Assembly: GCA_017619635.1 (NCBI GenBank)
Contig: JAFZRZ010000047.1
Location: 1 to 52,816 of the forward strand
Direction of reading: 5' to 3'
Source of the DNA: Lachnospiraceae bacterium
GTDB taxonomy: Bacteria > Bacillota > Clostridia > Lachnospirales > Lachnospiraceae
DNA length: 52,816 nucleotides
Part shown: positions 41,185 to 48,951 of the stretch, in pieces
How the letters are laid out: each line of letters starts with the position of its first letter
How positions within the stretch are numbered: position 1 is the stretch's first letter
Made by a program: the position numbers and the translations under genes
Notes under the pieces: model-generated
The model's database searches: none
What the model saw: only the letters and a program-made list of their open reading frames with translations
Told to the model about the DNA's origin: nothing

Positions 41185-42174
41185 TCAGCACAGATCCCTC
41201 ATCTGCTTTAGATATTCCGAAGGTGTCATACCCGTATGCTTCTTAAATACCTTTGAGAAATAATTGGTGTCACTGTACCCGACACCCACGCTTATCTCAC
41301 TTACCGTATGCTTTCCGTACTGAAGCTCGCTCTTTGCCGTGTTTATCCTCAACTGCTCCAGATAAGCCATGCAGGACATAGAGACCTCTTTATTGAATGC
41401 ATCGTTTAACAGATTCTTGTTTACCGAAAACAGCTTTAATACACTTTCCAGTGTTATATCCTCATCTATATGCTCCCAGAAATACCTGGTCACTTTCGCA
41501 ACAAGCGGATCACTGTATATAGCAGACTGTCTGAAATTTCTGTAGAAATCTGCAGTGGCCATAAAAAGGATGGATTGCATGAAAAATCTTGTTCTCATTA
41601 TCCAGAAGTTATCGGGCTGATTGTTTATCTCATACTCGATACTTAAAAAATGTCTTAACAGCGTATCATACTCCTGCTTGGTGAGCGAATAGTATATGAT
41701 ATCCCTGCCAGTCCAGAAAAGCTCGATCAGATAAAGAGCATCCTGATATATCATCTGCTTTGAAAAACAGTCTTCAAACTGTATATCTCCTGTGATCAGA
41801 TGTTCAAGCTTTTCTCGATCGATCACTCCTTCATCTTTCAGGACGCTTAGGAACTTATCGTATTTATGTGAGTTTATCGCTTCGATCGTGAATTCCTCAC
41901 GGATTATCGTCGGTCTGAAAAAGATCGTTCTGCATTTCACATTTTCCTCGGATATGACTTTAAAATCAGACTTCTCGTTTATCAGGATAGCGGCCGGCGT
42001 TGATATCGCCAAGTACTTTCCGTTATCCTCAACCACAAACGATCCGGAGTTTATCAGAACTATTTTGTAGGAGGTCTTGTCATTTATGTGTTTCGAAAAC
42101 CCGACAGTCTGTTCATAGAACACATCGATCGAACAGTCCATTCCTTTTCTCTTGCTCTTTGTTACCAGTTCCAT
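41185..42174 (-). CDS. AraC-family transcription regulator
   Basis: The ATG at 42174 (MELVTKSKRK) follows GAGG by 6 bases; the frame also offers a TTG at 42186. The first 220 residues form a cupin-like sensing domain (VLINSGSFVVEDNGKYLAI), and the last 100 residues carry the two HTH motifs of AraC: VTRYFWEHIDEDITLESVLKLF, then the second near HTVSEISVGVGYSDTNYFSKV, followed by HTGMTPSEYLKQMR. Such proteins usually activate sugar or stress genes. The neighbour downstream on its own strand is the PEBP-like lipoprotein gene, 76 bases away, which may be a target; the macro-domain gene is divergent. Confidence 0.9.
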   Translation of the reverse strand: MELVTKSKRKGMDCSIDVFYEQTVGFSKHINDKTSYKIVLINSGSFVVEDNGKYLAISTPAAILINEKSDFKVISEENVKCRTIFFRPTIIREEFTIEAINSHKYDKFLSVLKDEGVIDREKLEHLITGDIQFEDCFSKQMIYQDALYLIELFWTGRDIIYYSLTKQEYDTLLRHFLSIEYEINNQPDNFWIMRTRFFMQSILFMATADFYRNFRQSAIYSDPLVAKVTRYFWEHIDEDITLESVLKLFSVNKNLLNDAFNKEVSMSCMAYLEQLRINTAKSELQYGKHTVSEISVGVGYSDTNYFSKVFKKHTGMTPSEYLKQMRDLC

Positions 42175-42298
42175 TTCATACCTCAAAAGTCATCATTTTG
42201 CATTGATTCGGATCACAGTTAAGATCAGACACTTTACCTTTATAATTTACCATCCCGTATATAAAAAATCCATGTTCATGTTCCAAAAAGAAATGTAT

Positions 42299-42328
42299 TT
42301 GTAATATGCAAGTCTGATTTGATATTAT
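42299..42328 (+). promoter_or_regulatory. Candidate promoter of the macro-domain gene
   Basis: TTGTAA (42299-42304), an 18-base spacer and TATTAT (42323-42328) lie 31 bases before the GTG start. Match to consensus is moderate. Confidence 0.4.
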
Positions 42329-42359
42329 TATAAGGACATATACAAAAAGGGGATACATC

Positions 42360-43427
42360 GTGCCGTTTCAGATAATCAGGAATGATATAACAAAAGTAAA
42401 AGCAGACGCCATAGTCAATTCCGCAAATCCCAAGCCCACTTATGCCTATGGGACCGATGCTGCCATATATAAGGCTGCAGGTGCCGAAATACTTCTTAAA
42501 GAGAGAAAAAAGATAGGCGATATCGCAAGTGGTGATGTTGCGGTAACTCCTGCTTTTGCCCTGAAAGCAAAGTATATAATCCATACGGTCGGACCGTCCT
42601 GGGAAGGCGGAGATAAAGGAGAGTTTGATATTCTTCGAAACTGTTATGCGAACTCGCTTAACAAAGCAAAAGAACTTGGCTGCAAAAGCATAGCATTCCC
42701 TTTGATAGCGACCGGTGTTTATGGTTTTCCCAAAGCACAGGCTCTGACGATAGCTGTTAACGAGATAAGCACATTTCTGATGAGAGACGATGTTGAGATG
42801 ATCGTCAAACTCGTAGTCTTTGATGACAAAGCTTTCCGCTTATCCGAGAACATCTTCTTCAGTGTTGAATCATTCATAAATGATAAGGAAGTCATTAAAG
42901 CCCATAAAGAGGAATACGGTCTTGACAGCACAGAGTTTGACAGAAAGGCCATGTTAGCCCGGATACAGCCGCAGGAAAACTCTCATGATATCTCTGTTTC
43001 AAAAAATGAAACTCTCAAACCCTTTGATGAGTATACATATGATAAGAGCAGATATATGAATGACGGCAGGGATGAGCATCCCTTCACGGATAAGCTGATA
43101 GAGATACTGAACAAGAAAGATATCGATAATATCACGGCATACAAGAGATCAAATGTGACAAAGAAAGCATTTTCAAAGATCATGTGCGGTGATACAAAGA
43201 ATCCGCAGAAGAAGACAGTCCTTGCTTTCTGTATAGGCTTAAAACTTTCCTTGGAGGAAGCAAACGAGCTCTTAGCCAGTGCGGATATGGCATTCAATCC
43301 ATACAATAAGCGCGACAAGCTGGTTGTGGACTGTATAAAAAGGAAACAGTATGATATAGATAAAGTCAACCAGATGTTGTTCATCTGTAATCAGCCGGAA
43401 CTTGGAAACTATGATGCTGGGCAGTGA
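42360..43427 (+). CDS. Macro-domain protein with XRE-like C-terminal domain
   Basis: The GTG start (42360) follows AAGGGGAT. Residues 1-165 are a macro domain: ADAIVNSANP, YAYGTDAAIYKAAG, AKYIIHTVGPSWEGGDKG and IATGVYGFPKAQAL. This fold binds ADP-ribose and may remove or read ADP-ribosyl marks. Residues 245-350 resemble a helix-turn-helix set with SNVTKKAFSKIMCGDTKNPQ and ALCFIGLKLSLEE-like repeats, pattern common to XRE-type domains in Firmicutes proteins. The linker holds EENSHDISVSKNE. The downstream genes handle nicotinamide nucleotides, so the group may sense or recycle ADP-ribose. The substrate is not shown. Confidence 0.85.
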   Translation: MPFQIIRNDITKVKADAIVNSANPKPTYAYGTDAAIYKAAGAEILLKERKKIGDIASGDVAVTPAFALKAKYIIHTVGPSWEGGDKGEFDILRNCYANSLNKAKELGCKSIAFPLIATGVYGFPKAQALTIAVNEISTFLMRDDVEMIVKLVVFDDKAFRLSENIFFSVESFINDKEVIKAHKEEYGLDSTEFDRKAMLARIQPQENSHDISVSKNETLKPFDEYTYDKSRYMNDGRDEHPFTDKLIEILNKKDIDNITAYKRSNVTKKAFSKIMCGDTKNPQKKTVLAFCIGLKLSLEEANELLASADMAFNPYNKRDKLVVDCIKRKQYDIDKVNQMLFICNQPELGNYDAGQ

Positions 43428-43509
43428 TAGCTGCCCACTATTTATGTGTCTCCCACCGGGCGACCATTAAAGCCTGATCAAGAGTTATAACTGTATCAGG
43501 CAAGGAGAT
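43420..43509 (+). promoter_or_regulatory. Structured leader of the NMN adenylyltransferase/pnuC genes
   Basis: Two hairpins are visible: GGGCAG/CTGCCC (43420-43437, straddling the macro-gene stop) and GCCTGAT/ATCAGGC (43472-43501), with palindrome AGTTATAACT inside. An alternative stem CGGGC (43457-43461) pairs with GCCTG (43472-43476), so would compete with the second hairpin. AAGGAGA directly follows at 43503-43509. Control of translation by NAD-related metabolites is an inference. Confidence 0.45.
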
Positions 43510-43515
43510 ATTGAT

Positions 43516-43998
43516 ATGATAAACGGATTCTTCGGAGGAAAATTCATGCCGCTTCACAAAGGACATCTTTACTGCATAGATGTTGCAGCGTCCCAGTGTG
43601 ACAGAGTGGTGGTCATAATGTTCATCAACGGCGATGAAGAGTTAGAGATACTTAAGACTCATCACGAACCGGAGCTTAAGGTTGAAAACCGCATCGAACA
43701 GTTAAAGAGAGTCTGTGAGCTGTATGAGAACGTTGAATTTCATATCATTGACGATACCTACTGCCGTACACCCGATGGTGTAAATGATTGGAATATGGAA
43801 ACACCTCTTGTCAGACAGTACTTACCGCATATGGATTACGTCTACTCGAGTGAACCGAGTTACGATGCATATTTTAGACAGGCATATCCTGAAGCGAAAC
43901 ACATCATCGTTGATGAGAAGAGGATCACATATCCGATCAGCGCAACAATGATCAGGGCTATGAAAACACTGGAGGAGAAAAAGTTATGGATGGTTTGA
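43516..43998 (+). CDS. NMN adenylyltransferase-like protein (NadR type)
   Basis: The 160-residue protein has the nucleotidylyltransferase pattern GGKFMPLHKGHLYCIDVA (HxGH) near residue 11 and ITYPISATMIRAM (ISxTxxR) near 141, with VYSSEPSYDAYF as the NadR-type middle motif. NadR-type proteins make NAD+ from NMN and ATP. It contains only the adenylyltransferase domain, so lacks the kinase and the repressor parts of enterobacterial NadR. AAGGAGA precedes the ATG. The last 13 bases overlap the pnuC start, which supports a joint function in nicotinamide riboside/mononucleotide uptake and use. Confidence 0.85.
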   Translation: MINGFFGGKFMPLHKGHLYCIDVAASQCDRVVVIMFINGDEELEILKTHHEPELKVENRIEQLKRVCELYENVEFHIIDDTYCRTPDGVNDWNMETPLVRQYLPHMDYVYSSEPSYDAYFRQAYPEAKHIIVDEKRITYPISATMIRAMKTLEEKKLWMV

Positions 43999-44738
43999 AA
44001 AAGATAATAAGAGCTGTAAAAAGCCTTAAATGGTATGAGGCGATCATGTGCATAGTCATGCTCACAATATCTATCTACTATGCGATCAAGCCTGAAGAGG
44101 GATGTCCTCAGTGGCTTGCTGTGATAAACATGATATCAGGTCTGTGCGGAGTTATGTGTGTATTCCTTACAGCCAAAGCAAACAGGATGAATTTCCCGTT
44201 CGCAATAGTAAATACAACAGTATTTGTCATATATCTGTTCTATTTTGGCATATGGGCGACATTTTGGCTTGAAGTGATCGTATATACGCCTTTAAATATA
44301 TTCTCATGGTGGAAATGGACACAGCACAAGGATGAGGATGATGAACTCCTTGCAAAGTCTAAAAAACTGTCAGTCATGCAGCATGTCATAGTAACAGCCT
44401 CTATAGCGGCAATAGCTATCCTGGTTCATTTCACACTCTCAGAACTTGCAGGAAACTCATGGATGAGATTTGCCGAAAACTATGGCTGGAATATCACGAT
44501 CATGCAGTGGCTCGATTCTGTCATATTTGCTATAGGTATAGTTGCATCAGTTCTTGAACTGTTAAGATACAAGGAACAGTATGCATGGTGGATCATAACG
44601 GATGTAATCGCAGTCGCACAGTATGCGATCAAAAAAGATCCGGTATATACAACAAAGAAAACCATATATCTGATAGAAGCTTTCATTGGATATCATAACT
44701 GGAACAGACTGTCAAAAAAGAATACAGATAACGAATAA
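43986..44738 (+). CDS. pnuC: PnuC nicotinamide riboside/NMN transporter
   Basis: The 250-residue membrane protein has seven to eight hydrophobic segments and matches PnuC: GDWQW-equivalent start near SLKWYEAIMC, NMISGLCGVMCVFLTAKANR, NFPFAIVNTTVFVIYLFYF, IFSWWKWTQHKDE with the conserved W-x-x-W, and EQYAWWIITDVIAVAQYAIKK. PnuC proteins facilitate diffusion of nicotinamide riboside, which is trapped by phosphorylation. The start codon lies within the preceding adenylyltransferase gene, showing translational coupling. A strong hairpin follows the stop. Confidence 0.92.
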   Translation: MDGLKKIIRAVKSLKWYEAIMCIVMLTISIYYAIKPEEGCPQWLAVINMISGLCGVMCVFLTAKANRMNFPFAIVNTTVFVIYLFYFGIWATFWLEVIVYTPLNIFSWWKWTQHKDEDDELLAKSKKLSVMQHVIVTASIAAIAILVHFTLSELAGNSWMRFAENYGWNITIMQWLDSVIFAIGIVASVLELLRYKEQYAWWIITDVIAVAQYAIKKDPVYTTKKTIYLIEAFIGYHNWNRLSKKNTDNE

Positions 44739-44741
44739 GCT

Positions 44742-44770
44742 AAAAGGCAGGGATATATCTCTGCCTTTAA
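44742..44770 (+). terminator. Terminator hairpin between pnuC and the FecR gene
   Basis: AAAGGCAG pairs with CTGCCTTT, with GGATATATCT between. On the plus strand only TTTAATAG follows; on the minus strand CCTTTT follows. It probably serves both convergent genes. Confidence 0.6.
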
Positions 44771-44821
44771 TAGTGTAAATGCTTATAAACTGTTCAAAAA
44801 GGATGGTATCGGGTTACATGA

Positions 44822-45916
44822 TCATTTAAGTTCATTTCCGCTAAAACGAAAACACACTGCGTATGCTTGTCCACATGTCCGATCACTGACATCGGGATAA
44901 GAATTACTCATCATTGTCTCCTGATAGTGATCAGGTTTTTCATCTCCATATACTTGATATGAAATACCCATAGATACTTCTGTTAGTTTTATCTCCTTAT
45001 CACCGAGAGATATGATGCAGTCTTCTGGAAACCAGTCAGTGATTTCCTTTTCCAGACAGTCTCCGATACCAGTAAATATGAATTTAGCATCATATTCTTT
45101 CGCTTCCATGATGAACTGTTTGATCTCTTCATCATGTGACGCCAGATATGTATCATAGATACCATAGTCATTTTCATAGCCGCTTTCGACAGCCTCTTGA
45201 GTGGATTCATCCTTATCAATCAATAATATGTCCCCACGTACATTAATATCGTTGTTTTTACTCCTAAAATCCCGTACTACATAAAAGGTATAATCCCCGC
45301 CTAAGATCTCCTCAGCCTCTGTTTCTTCAGTATCATCAACTATATTCTCGTCTTTTATGATCACGCTGTCTCCGGCATTTAGCATAAGCTGCTCAGACAA
45401 GTCTTTTCCGTAATCAACAGCAACTGTTCCTTCTTCAACACTGATCTTTGAGGTATTCTCTTCCCTGATGTAGACTACACTAAAAGTAGTTCCTCTTACA
45501 CTTAATACAGCATTTGGCGTGTTTACTTCAAAAAAGGATTCACTGTTCAGTTTGTTTTCGATCTCAAAAAGAGCCTCGCCATAAGCAAGATCAATACTTA
45601 CCTTTCCGCTCTCCTCTGTACCTGACGCGTTTATATTGATCCTTGTGTTTTCTTTTACTCCAAGATGTTTGTCGTTATCAACGTTTAGTGCTGCAAAGGA
45701 ATTGCTAAGTGTCTCTAGCGTATCCCGCGGTATCAGCATTATTCCCTTATAAGGCTCTACCTGTTTGTCCTGTCTTGTAAGATTTACGGTCCCTTCATAT
45801 TCTTCAAGCTTTACGGAACGATACCGGGGCTTAAAATGCATATATGCAACCACTGCGATAAGACCGAGTAAGACCACTATTGACAATATGATCAAGAGTT
45901 TCTTTTTGCTTTTCAT
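44822..45916 (-). CDS. FecR-domain membrane protein
   Basis: The 364-residue protein has a basic N-terminus (MKSKKKLLI), one membrane helix at about residues 7-28, and an exterior FecR-like domain (about 60-180): NTPNAVLSVRGTTFSVVYI is the characteristic strand pair, with EEGTVAVDYGKDL next. FecR in Gram-negative bacteria regulates an ECF sigma factor; in Firmicutes such domains are often just surface modules. The C-terminal 150 residues are unrecognised, with FIFTGIGDCLEKEITDWF and a HYQETMMSNSYPDVSD stretch. It follows a 61-residue gene by 12 bases. The ECF fusion gene lies 3 kb upstream on the same strand. Confidence 0.75.
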   Translation of the reverse strand: MKSKKKLLIILSIVVLLGLIAVVAYMHFKPRYRSVKLEEYEGTVNLTRQDKQVEPYKGIMLIPRDTLETLSNSFAALNVDNDKHLGVKENTRININASGTEESGKVSIDLAYGEALFEIENKLNSESFFEVNTPNAVLSVRGTTFSVVYIREENTSKISVEEGTVAVDYGKDLSEQLMLNAGDSVIIKDENIVDDTEETEAEEILGGDYTFYVVRDFRSKNNDINVRGDILLIDKDESTQEAVESGYENDYGIYDTYLASHDEEIKQFIMEAKEYDAKFIFTGIGDCLEKEITDWFPEDCIISLGDKEIKLTEVSMGISYQVYGDEKPDHYQETMMSNSYPDVSDRTCGQAYAVCFRFSGNELK

Positions 45917-45928
45917 GTCATTTCCCTT

Positions 45929-46114
45929 TTATGAGCAGTTCATGCTGATATTAACGGATTCCTCAACATAGTCATTATGCTGACCATGATAATGATCATA
46001 AACAGCTTTCACATCTTCCTTATCAAAAGTTTTGAAGATCTTATAGAGGGCTTCTAGGCTCATTCCTGATGCACACATCTGCTCCACTACGTTTATATCT
46101 CTGTCTTTTAACAT
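45929..46114 (-). CDS. Small protein, 61 residues, upstream of the FecR gene
   Basis: The ORF starts at an ATG with AAAGGAGATTTAACC upstream, an excellent ribosome site. The sequence (MLKDRDINVVEQMCASG and IFKTFDKEDVKAVYDHY segments) is helical and charged; a small domain with a possible HTH-like helix pair is possible. The tail has four to five hydrophilic residues and ends NMSMNCS-like. No family is recognised. The FecR gene follows 12 bases later, so a cytoplasmic partner or regulator of the FecR protein is possible. Confidence 0.6.
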   Translation of the reverse strand: MLKDRDINVVEQMCASGMSLEALYKIFKTFDKEDVKAVYDHYHGQHNDYVEESVNISMNCS

Positions 46115-46237
46115 GGTTAAATCTCCTTTTGATGAGGTTTATACTTGTGACATGCGTGTCATGTGCGTGAGCCCTTATATTTGTGCTTTACTGGACTTTG
46201 GCGATCTTGGCCTTTAGATCATTTTTTGATGAAAATA

Positions 46238-46290
46238 CTCAAAAACTGTGTTTTGACCGAATTGGTCATTTTACGTTTTTGAGGTTTTTT
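46238..46290. repeat. Inverted repeat CTCAAAAAC ... GTTTTTGAG
   Basis: CTCAAAAAC (46238-46246) and GTTTTTGAG (46275-46283) flank an inner stem TGACC/GGTCA. On the plus strand a TTTTTT run follows (46285-46290). It may be a bidirectional terminator. Confidence 0.5.
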
Positions 46291-46492
46291 CATATTCATT
46301 CCCTGTTTGATGATCTATCTCACTCCATAATTTTAAATTGTATCAGTGGTATTTGTAAACTAGACATGTAATATTTTACGATAATTATACACTACTGTTA
46401 CACTTATCCATTAAGGTGTATTCGTGGATAAAACAAGAGTGTTTTCTTTCAATTTCCATTGCAAAATGTGAGTTATAACTCCGTACGATTTA

Positions 46493-46514
46493 AGGCCGCG
46501 TTGTGAGCGGCCTT
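46493..46514. terminator. GGCCGC hairpin, possible terminator
   Basis: AAGGCCGC pairs with GCGGCCTT around GTTGTGA. On the plus strand TATTCGTTG follows, with a later TTTTTT; neither strand has a strong adjacent T-run. Coordinates are approximate by a base or two. Confidence 0.4.
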
Positions 46515-46560
46515 ATTCGTTGTTATATATTTTTTCTTCTCTCTTATGAAAGCTTGATTA

Positions 46561-46728
46561 TTAAAACCGAAACTCATCTTTCCTGTTAAGGATCTGGCTC
46601 CATCTGGCTGAGATCATCTTTGCGTAATAGATATGCTGAAGACCATAGCAGCCAAGAGCATATGAATCATTCATCTCAACTAAAAGAGTTCTGTTGCCTT
46701 TTGTATAACTGATATCACGTAGTTCATA
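46561..46728 (-). pseudogene. Remnant of a coding sequence (C-terminal about 55 codons)
   Basis: On the minus strand a frame runs from 46728 to a TAA at 46561, reading YELRDISYTKGNRTLLVEMN, then DSYALGCYGLQHIYYAKMIS, then ARWSQILNRKDEFRF. Amino-acid composition and codon use look coding-like, but there is no start or ribosome site, and a stop lies directly upstream. It may be a decayed gene end. I cannot name the parent. Confidence 0.4.
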
Positions 46729-46871
46729 TTATAAAATGTTTCTAATTTCAATAATCTACAATATATTCATAACGGATATTACTTTGATATCAAGCGAAGG
46801 TGTAATATGTCAGGTGTCTTATGCTACTCGTATTCAATAAAGCAACTTTACTATATTTTGATTCATTACTA

Positions 46872-47522
46872 TTATAACGCAGACTCTGTAAGTTTTTTAC
46901 CACATGAAGAGCAGAATATATCACCATTCTTTATCGGAGATCCGCATTTTCCACAATATCCTATAACCGTTCTTCTCTTCGGATTGATTTTAACAGCTGA
47001 GAGAGATTTACTAAGGTCAATTCCAGAATCCCATCTCTTAACAAGAGTTACTATGATCATTATGAACATGCAGATCAAAAGCAACATGTAAAAATTAAAG
47101 CAAGCCGATGACTCATAATCAAGATGATTTTTTCTGGCTATCCCTTTAACTCTTGATCTCATTATCTGCCATGCAACAAAATCTACAAAAGTCATGATCG
47201 CCATACCTTTTAGTATGGAGTTTGATGTCTTCTTCATCAATAATAAAAGTGTTATGATCAACGGGATCAATAAACAGATAATTGTAAAGGGATGCGCACC
47301 ATCTATGCTATGTTCGCTATTGGGCCCCCAGCCTTTACGAGCGGTTACTCCGGTTAAATAATCAATCCCTGCGACTGATGATCTGATCGTCTTATCACTG
47401 GTACTACCGTTACTCCACAAAAACCAAAACTGTGGGAAAAAGAACAAGATCGTACATGCAACTGATAAAAGAACTAAGATACTGTTTGCTGAAAAAAATC
47501 TGTTTGTAATTTTTGTATTCAT
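46872..47522 (-). CDS. Membrane protein with C-terminal zinc ribbon
   Basis: This 216-residue protein has four hydrophobic segments (about residues 14-34, 75-95, 103-121, 142-160) and ends with a zinc ribbon: YCGKCGSPIKNGDIFCSSCGKKL. No enzymatic motif is recognised. The ribosome site is GAAAGGAAGG. A copy of the ECF-type promoter element lies 60-95 bases upstream, on the same strand, so this gene is a predicted member of the regulon of the sigma factor encoded about 1.4 kb upstream. An envelope stress role is inferred from that context only. Confidence 0.7.
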   Translation of the reverse strand: MNTKITNRFFSANSILVLLSVACTILFFFPQFWFLWSNGSTSDKTIRSSVAGIDYLTGVTARKGWGPNSEHSIDGAHPFTIICLLIPLIITLLLLMKKTSNSILKGMAIMTFVDFVAWQIMRSRVKGIARKNHLDYESSACFNFYMLLLICMFIMIIVTLVKRWDSGIDLSKSLSAVKINPKRRTVIGYCGKCGSPIKNGDIFCSSCGKKLTESAL

Positions 47523-47576
47523 TTTTGAAACCTTCCTTTCTCTGAACAGACCCTGTTAAATCGGGTCGTTTACTCT

Positions 47577-47617
47577 CTTACATTTATATAGAGTGAGCAG
47601 GTTTCAAAAAAGTTGCA
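47577..47617 (-). promoter_or_regulatory. ECF-type promoter element A (zinc-ribbon membrane protein)
   Basis: On the minus strand TGCAACTTTTTT (from 47617) is followed by 18 bases between TGCAAC and CTCTATATAA (47593), then ATGTAAG. The same arrangement recurs as elements B and C. Confidence 0.75.
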
Positions 47618-47632
47618 GAAAATTAAAAATTA

Positions 47633-48868
47633 TTATTCATGCTTCTTTATAAATTCCATGTTATCTCTTTCTACCTTGTTGAGCTCTGTAGCTGTATTGA
47701 AATCATTGGGAGCGATAGTACCGTTATACCATGTTTTTGAATCAAAATAGGCCTGCAGCTGTTCATCATCAAATCTTCTTCCGTGTCTTGCTACTATCTC
47801 ATTACGTGCAAGTCTTAACTGCTCATTTGTCAGTCCGACAAGATCAGCTTCAGTCAGATACTCATATGAACTGTTCGGGAAGAAATAACCTTCTGTTTCA
47901 ATGACCTCTTCTAAAGTCGAAGAACCGTAAAAGGTCACTTTTTTCTTTAACACTACAGGCCTGTGATATTCATCGTTATCATCATATTCAACGTCTTCTA
48001 TGCTCATATCGATCTTAAACAGGCGTGAACCGCTAACAGCTTTAAGCAGTCCAATCTCGTTTATATCCTCCCAGTCACAGTAAATCCCGGATTTTCTTAA
48101 GGCACTTAAGAATTCCTCATCGTCCCAGACATCGGAACCTGCATATCCGCCTTTGGAATCTTCTGTGAATTTCCCGTTCTCATATGAAAATCCATAAAAG
48201 GACACAAACTCTCCGTCTGCATAATAACCCATCCAGCCATCTGAGAAGTAACCAAATCTTAAAAGCCCGTCGTATCCGTATATAAATGCACATGCATCAT
48301 TTCCGTCTCCTGACAGATAGTCGTCACTTATCTCATATTTATCAGAAAGATATACATCGTTATCATATTCATACATGGAAAACACAATGGTCACATCGTC
48401 TACTGTCTCGTAAGTTAAGAGTTCTTCAACGCCGTCCATATCAAAATCAGATATTGTATATCCCAATAATCCCATGGCTACAGTAGAGGTATCTGTCTCA
48501 TACTCATATCCGTACTCACCGTCTGTTACCGCTTTGGTGTAAAAGTTTGCCGTCATCCCCTTGATCTTTTCAAATCTATTGCCATACTCTGTAAAAGCTT
48601 CTTTGGCGGGAACTGCTTCCTTTGCATATTCTTCTCCCGATCCTGTTGATTCCTGTTCCATTTTTGCCTTTAGAGCATCTTTGAGTTCAGAAATCCCATC
48701 AGCATCCTTATCCTTTTTTCTATCTTTCCTTGACTCTTTTTCTTCTTCGATCTGGTCATCTGCATTATCTGATGAACAGGCTCCAAGATTTATGATGCCG
48801 GCTAACAGCAAAATGAGTATTGCGCCAACTGTCAGTGTTCTTTTAAAAATATTTCGTGATCTGTTCAT
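47633..48868 (-). CDS. YARHG-domain lipoprotein
   Basis: Lipobox LGACS ends the signal at about residue 30. A low-complexity acidic-basic linker (EEEKESRKDRKKDKDADG) follows. The middle domain (residues 90-310) has repeated TVAMGLLGYTISDFDMDGVE-like acidic loops. The C-terminal YARHG domain (about 325-405) is clear: LTEADLVGLTNEQLRLARNE, then IVARHGRRFDDEQLQAYF and ending KVERDNMEFIKKHE. YARHG domains are extracellular and often accompany zinc ribbons and peptidoglycan-associated proteins. It is preceded by ECF-type promoter element B, thus probably under the sigma factor encoded just upstream. Confidence 0.88.
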   Translation of the reverse strand: MNRSRNIFKRTLTVGAILILLLAGIINLGACSSDNADDQIEEEKESRKDRKKDKDADGISELKDALKAKMEQESTGSGEEYAKEAVPAKEAFTEYGNRFEKIKGMTANFYTKAVTDGEYGYEYETDTSTVAMGLLGYTISDFDMDGVEELLTYETVDDVTIVFSMYEYDNDVYLSDKYEISDDYLSGDGNDACAFIYGYDGLLRFGYFSDGWMGYYADGEFVSFYGFSYENGKFTEDSKGGYAGSDVWDDEEFLSALRKSGIYCDWEDINEIGLLKAVSGSRLFKIDMSIEDVEYDDNDEYHRPVVLKKKVTFYGSSTLEEVIETEGYFFPNSSYEYLTEADLVGLTNEQLRLARNEIVARHGRRFDDEQLQAYFDSKTWYNGTIAPNDFNTATELNKVERDNMEFIKKHE

Positions 48869-48903
48869 GTGTTTGTCCTCTCTTTCACGGGATCCATGTT
48901 TTT

Positions 48904-48944
48904 CTTACACTTATACAGAGACCCGTTTTTAAGAAAAAGTTGCA
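48904..48944 (-). promoter_or_regulatory. ECF-type promoter element B (YARHG lipoprotein)
   Basis: On the minus strand TGCAACTTTTTC (from 48944), 18 bases between TGCAAC and CTCTGTATAAGTGTAAG (48920-48904). The spacer differs from A and C, but both conserved boxes are kept. Confidence 0.75.
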
Positions 48945-48951
48945 AAAAAGA

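Larger units (their letters stand above)
46115..46560. other. Intergenic region with hairpins, no clear gene
   Basis: I see no gene. A TGACATGCGTGTCA palindrome is at about 46149-46162, likely in or near the promoter of the 61-residue gene. A long inverted repeat lies at 46238-46283 and a GGCCGC hairpin at about 46493-46514. The rest is AT-rich. Confidence 0.5.
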
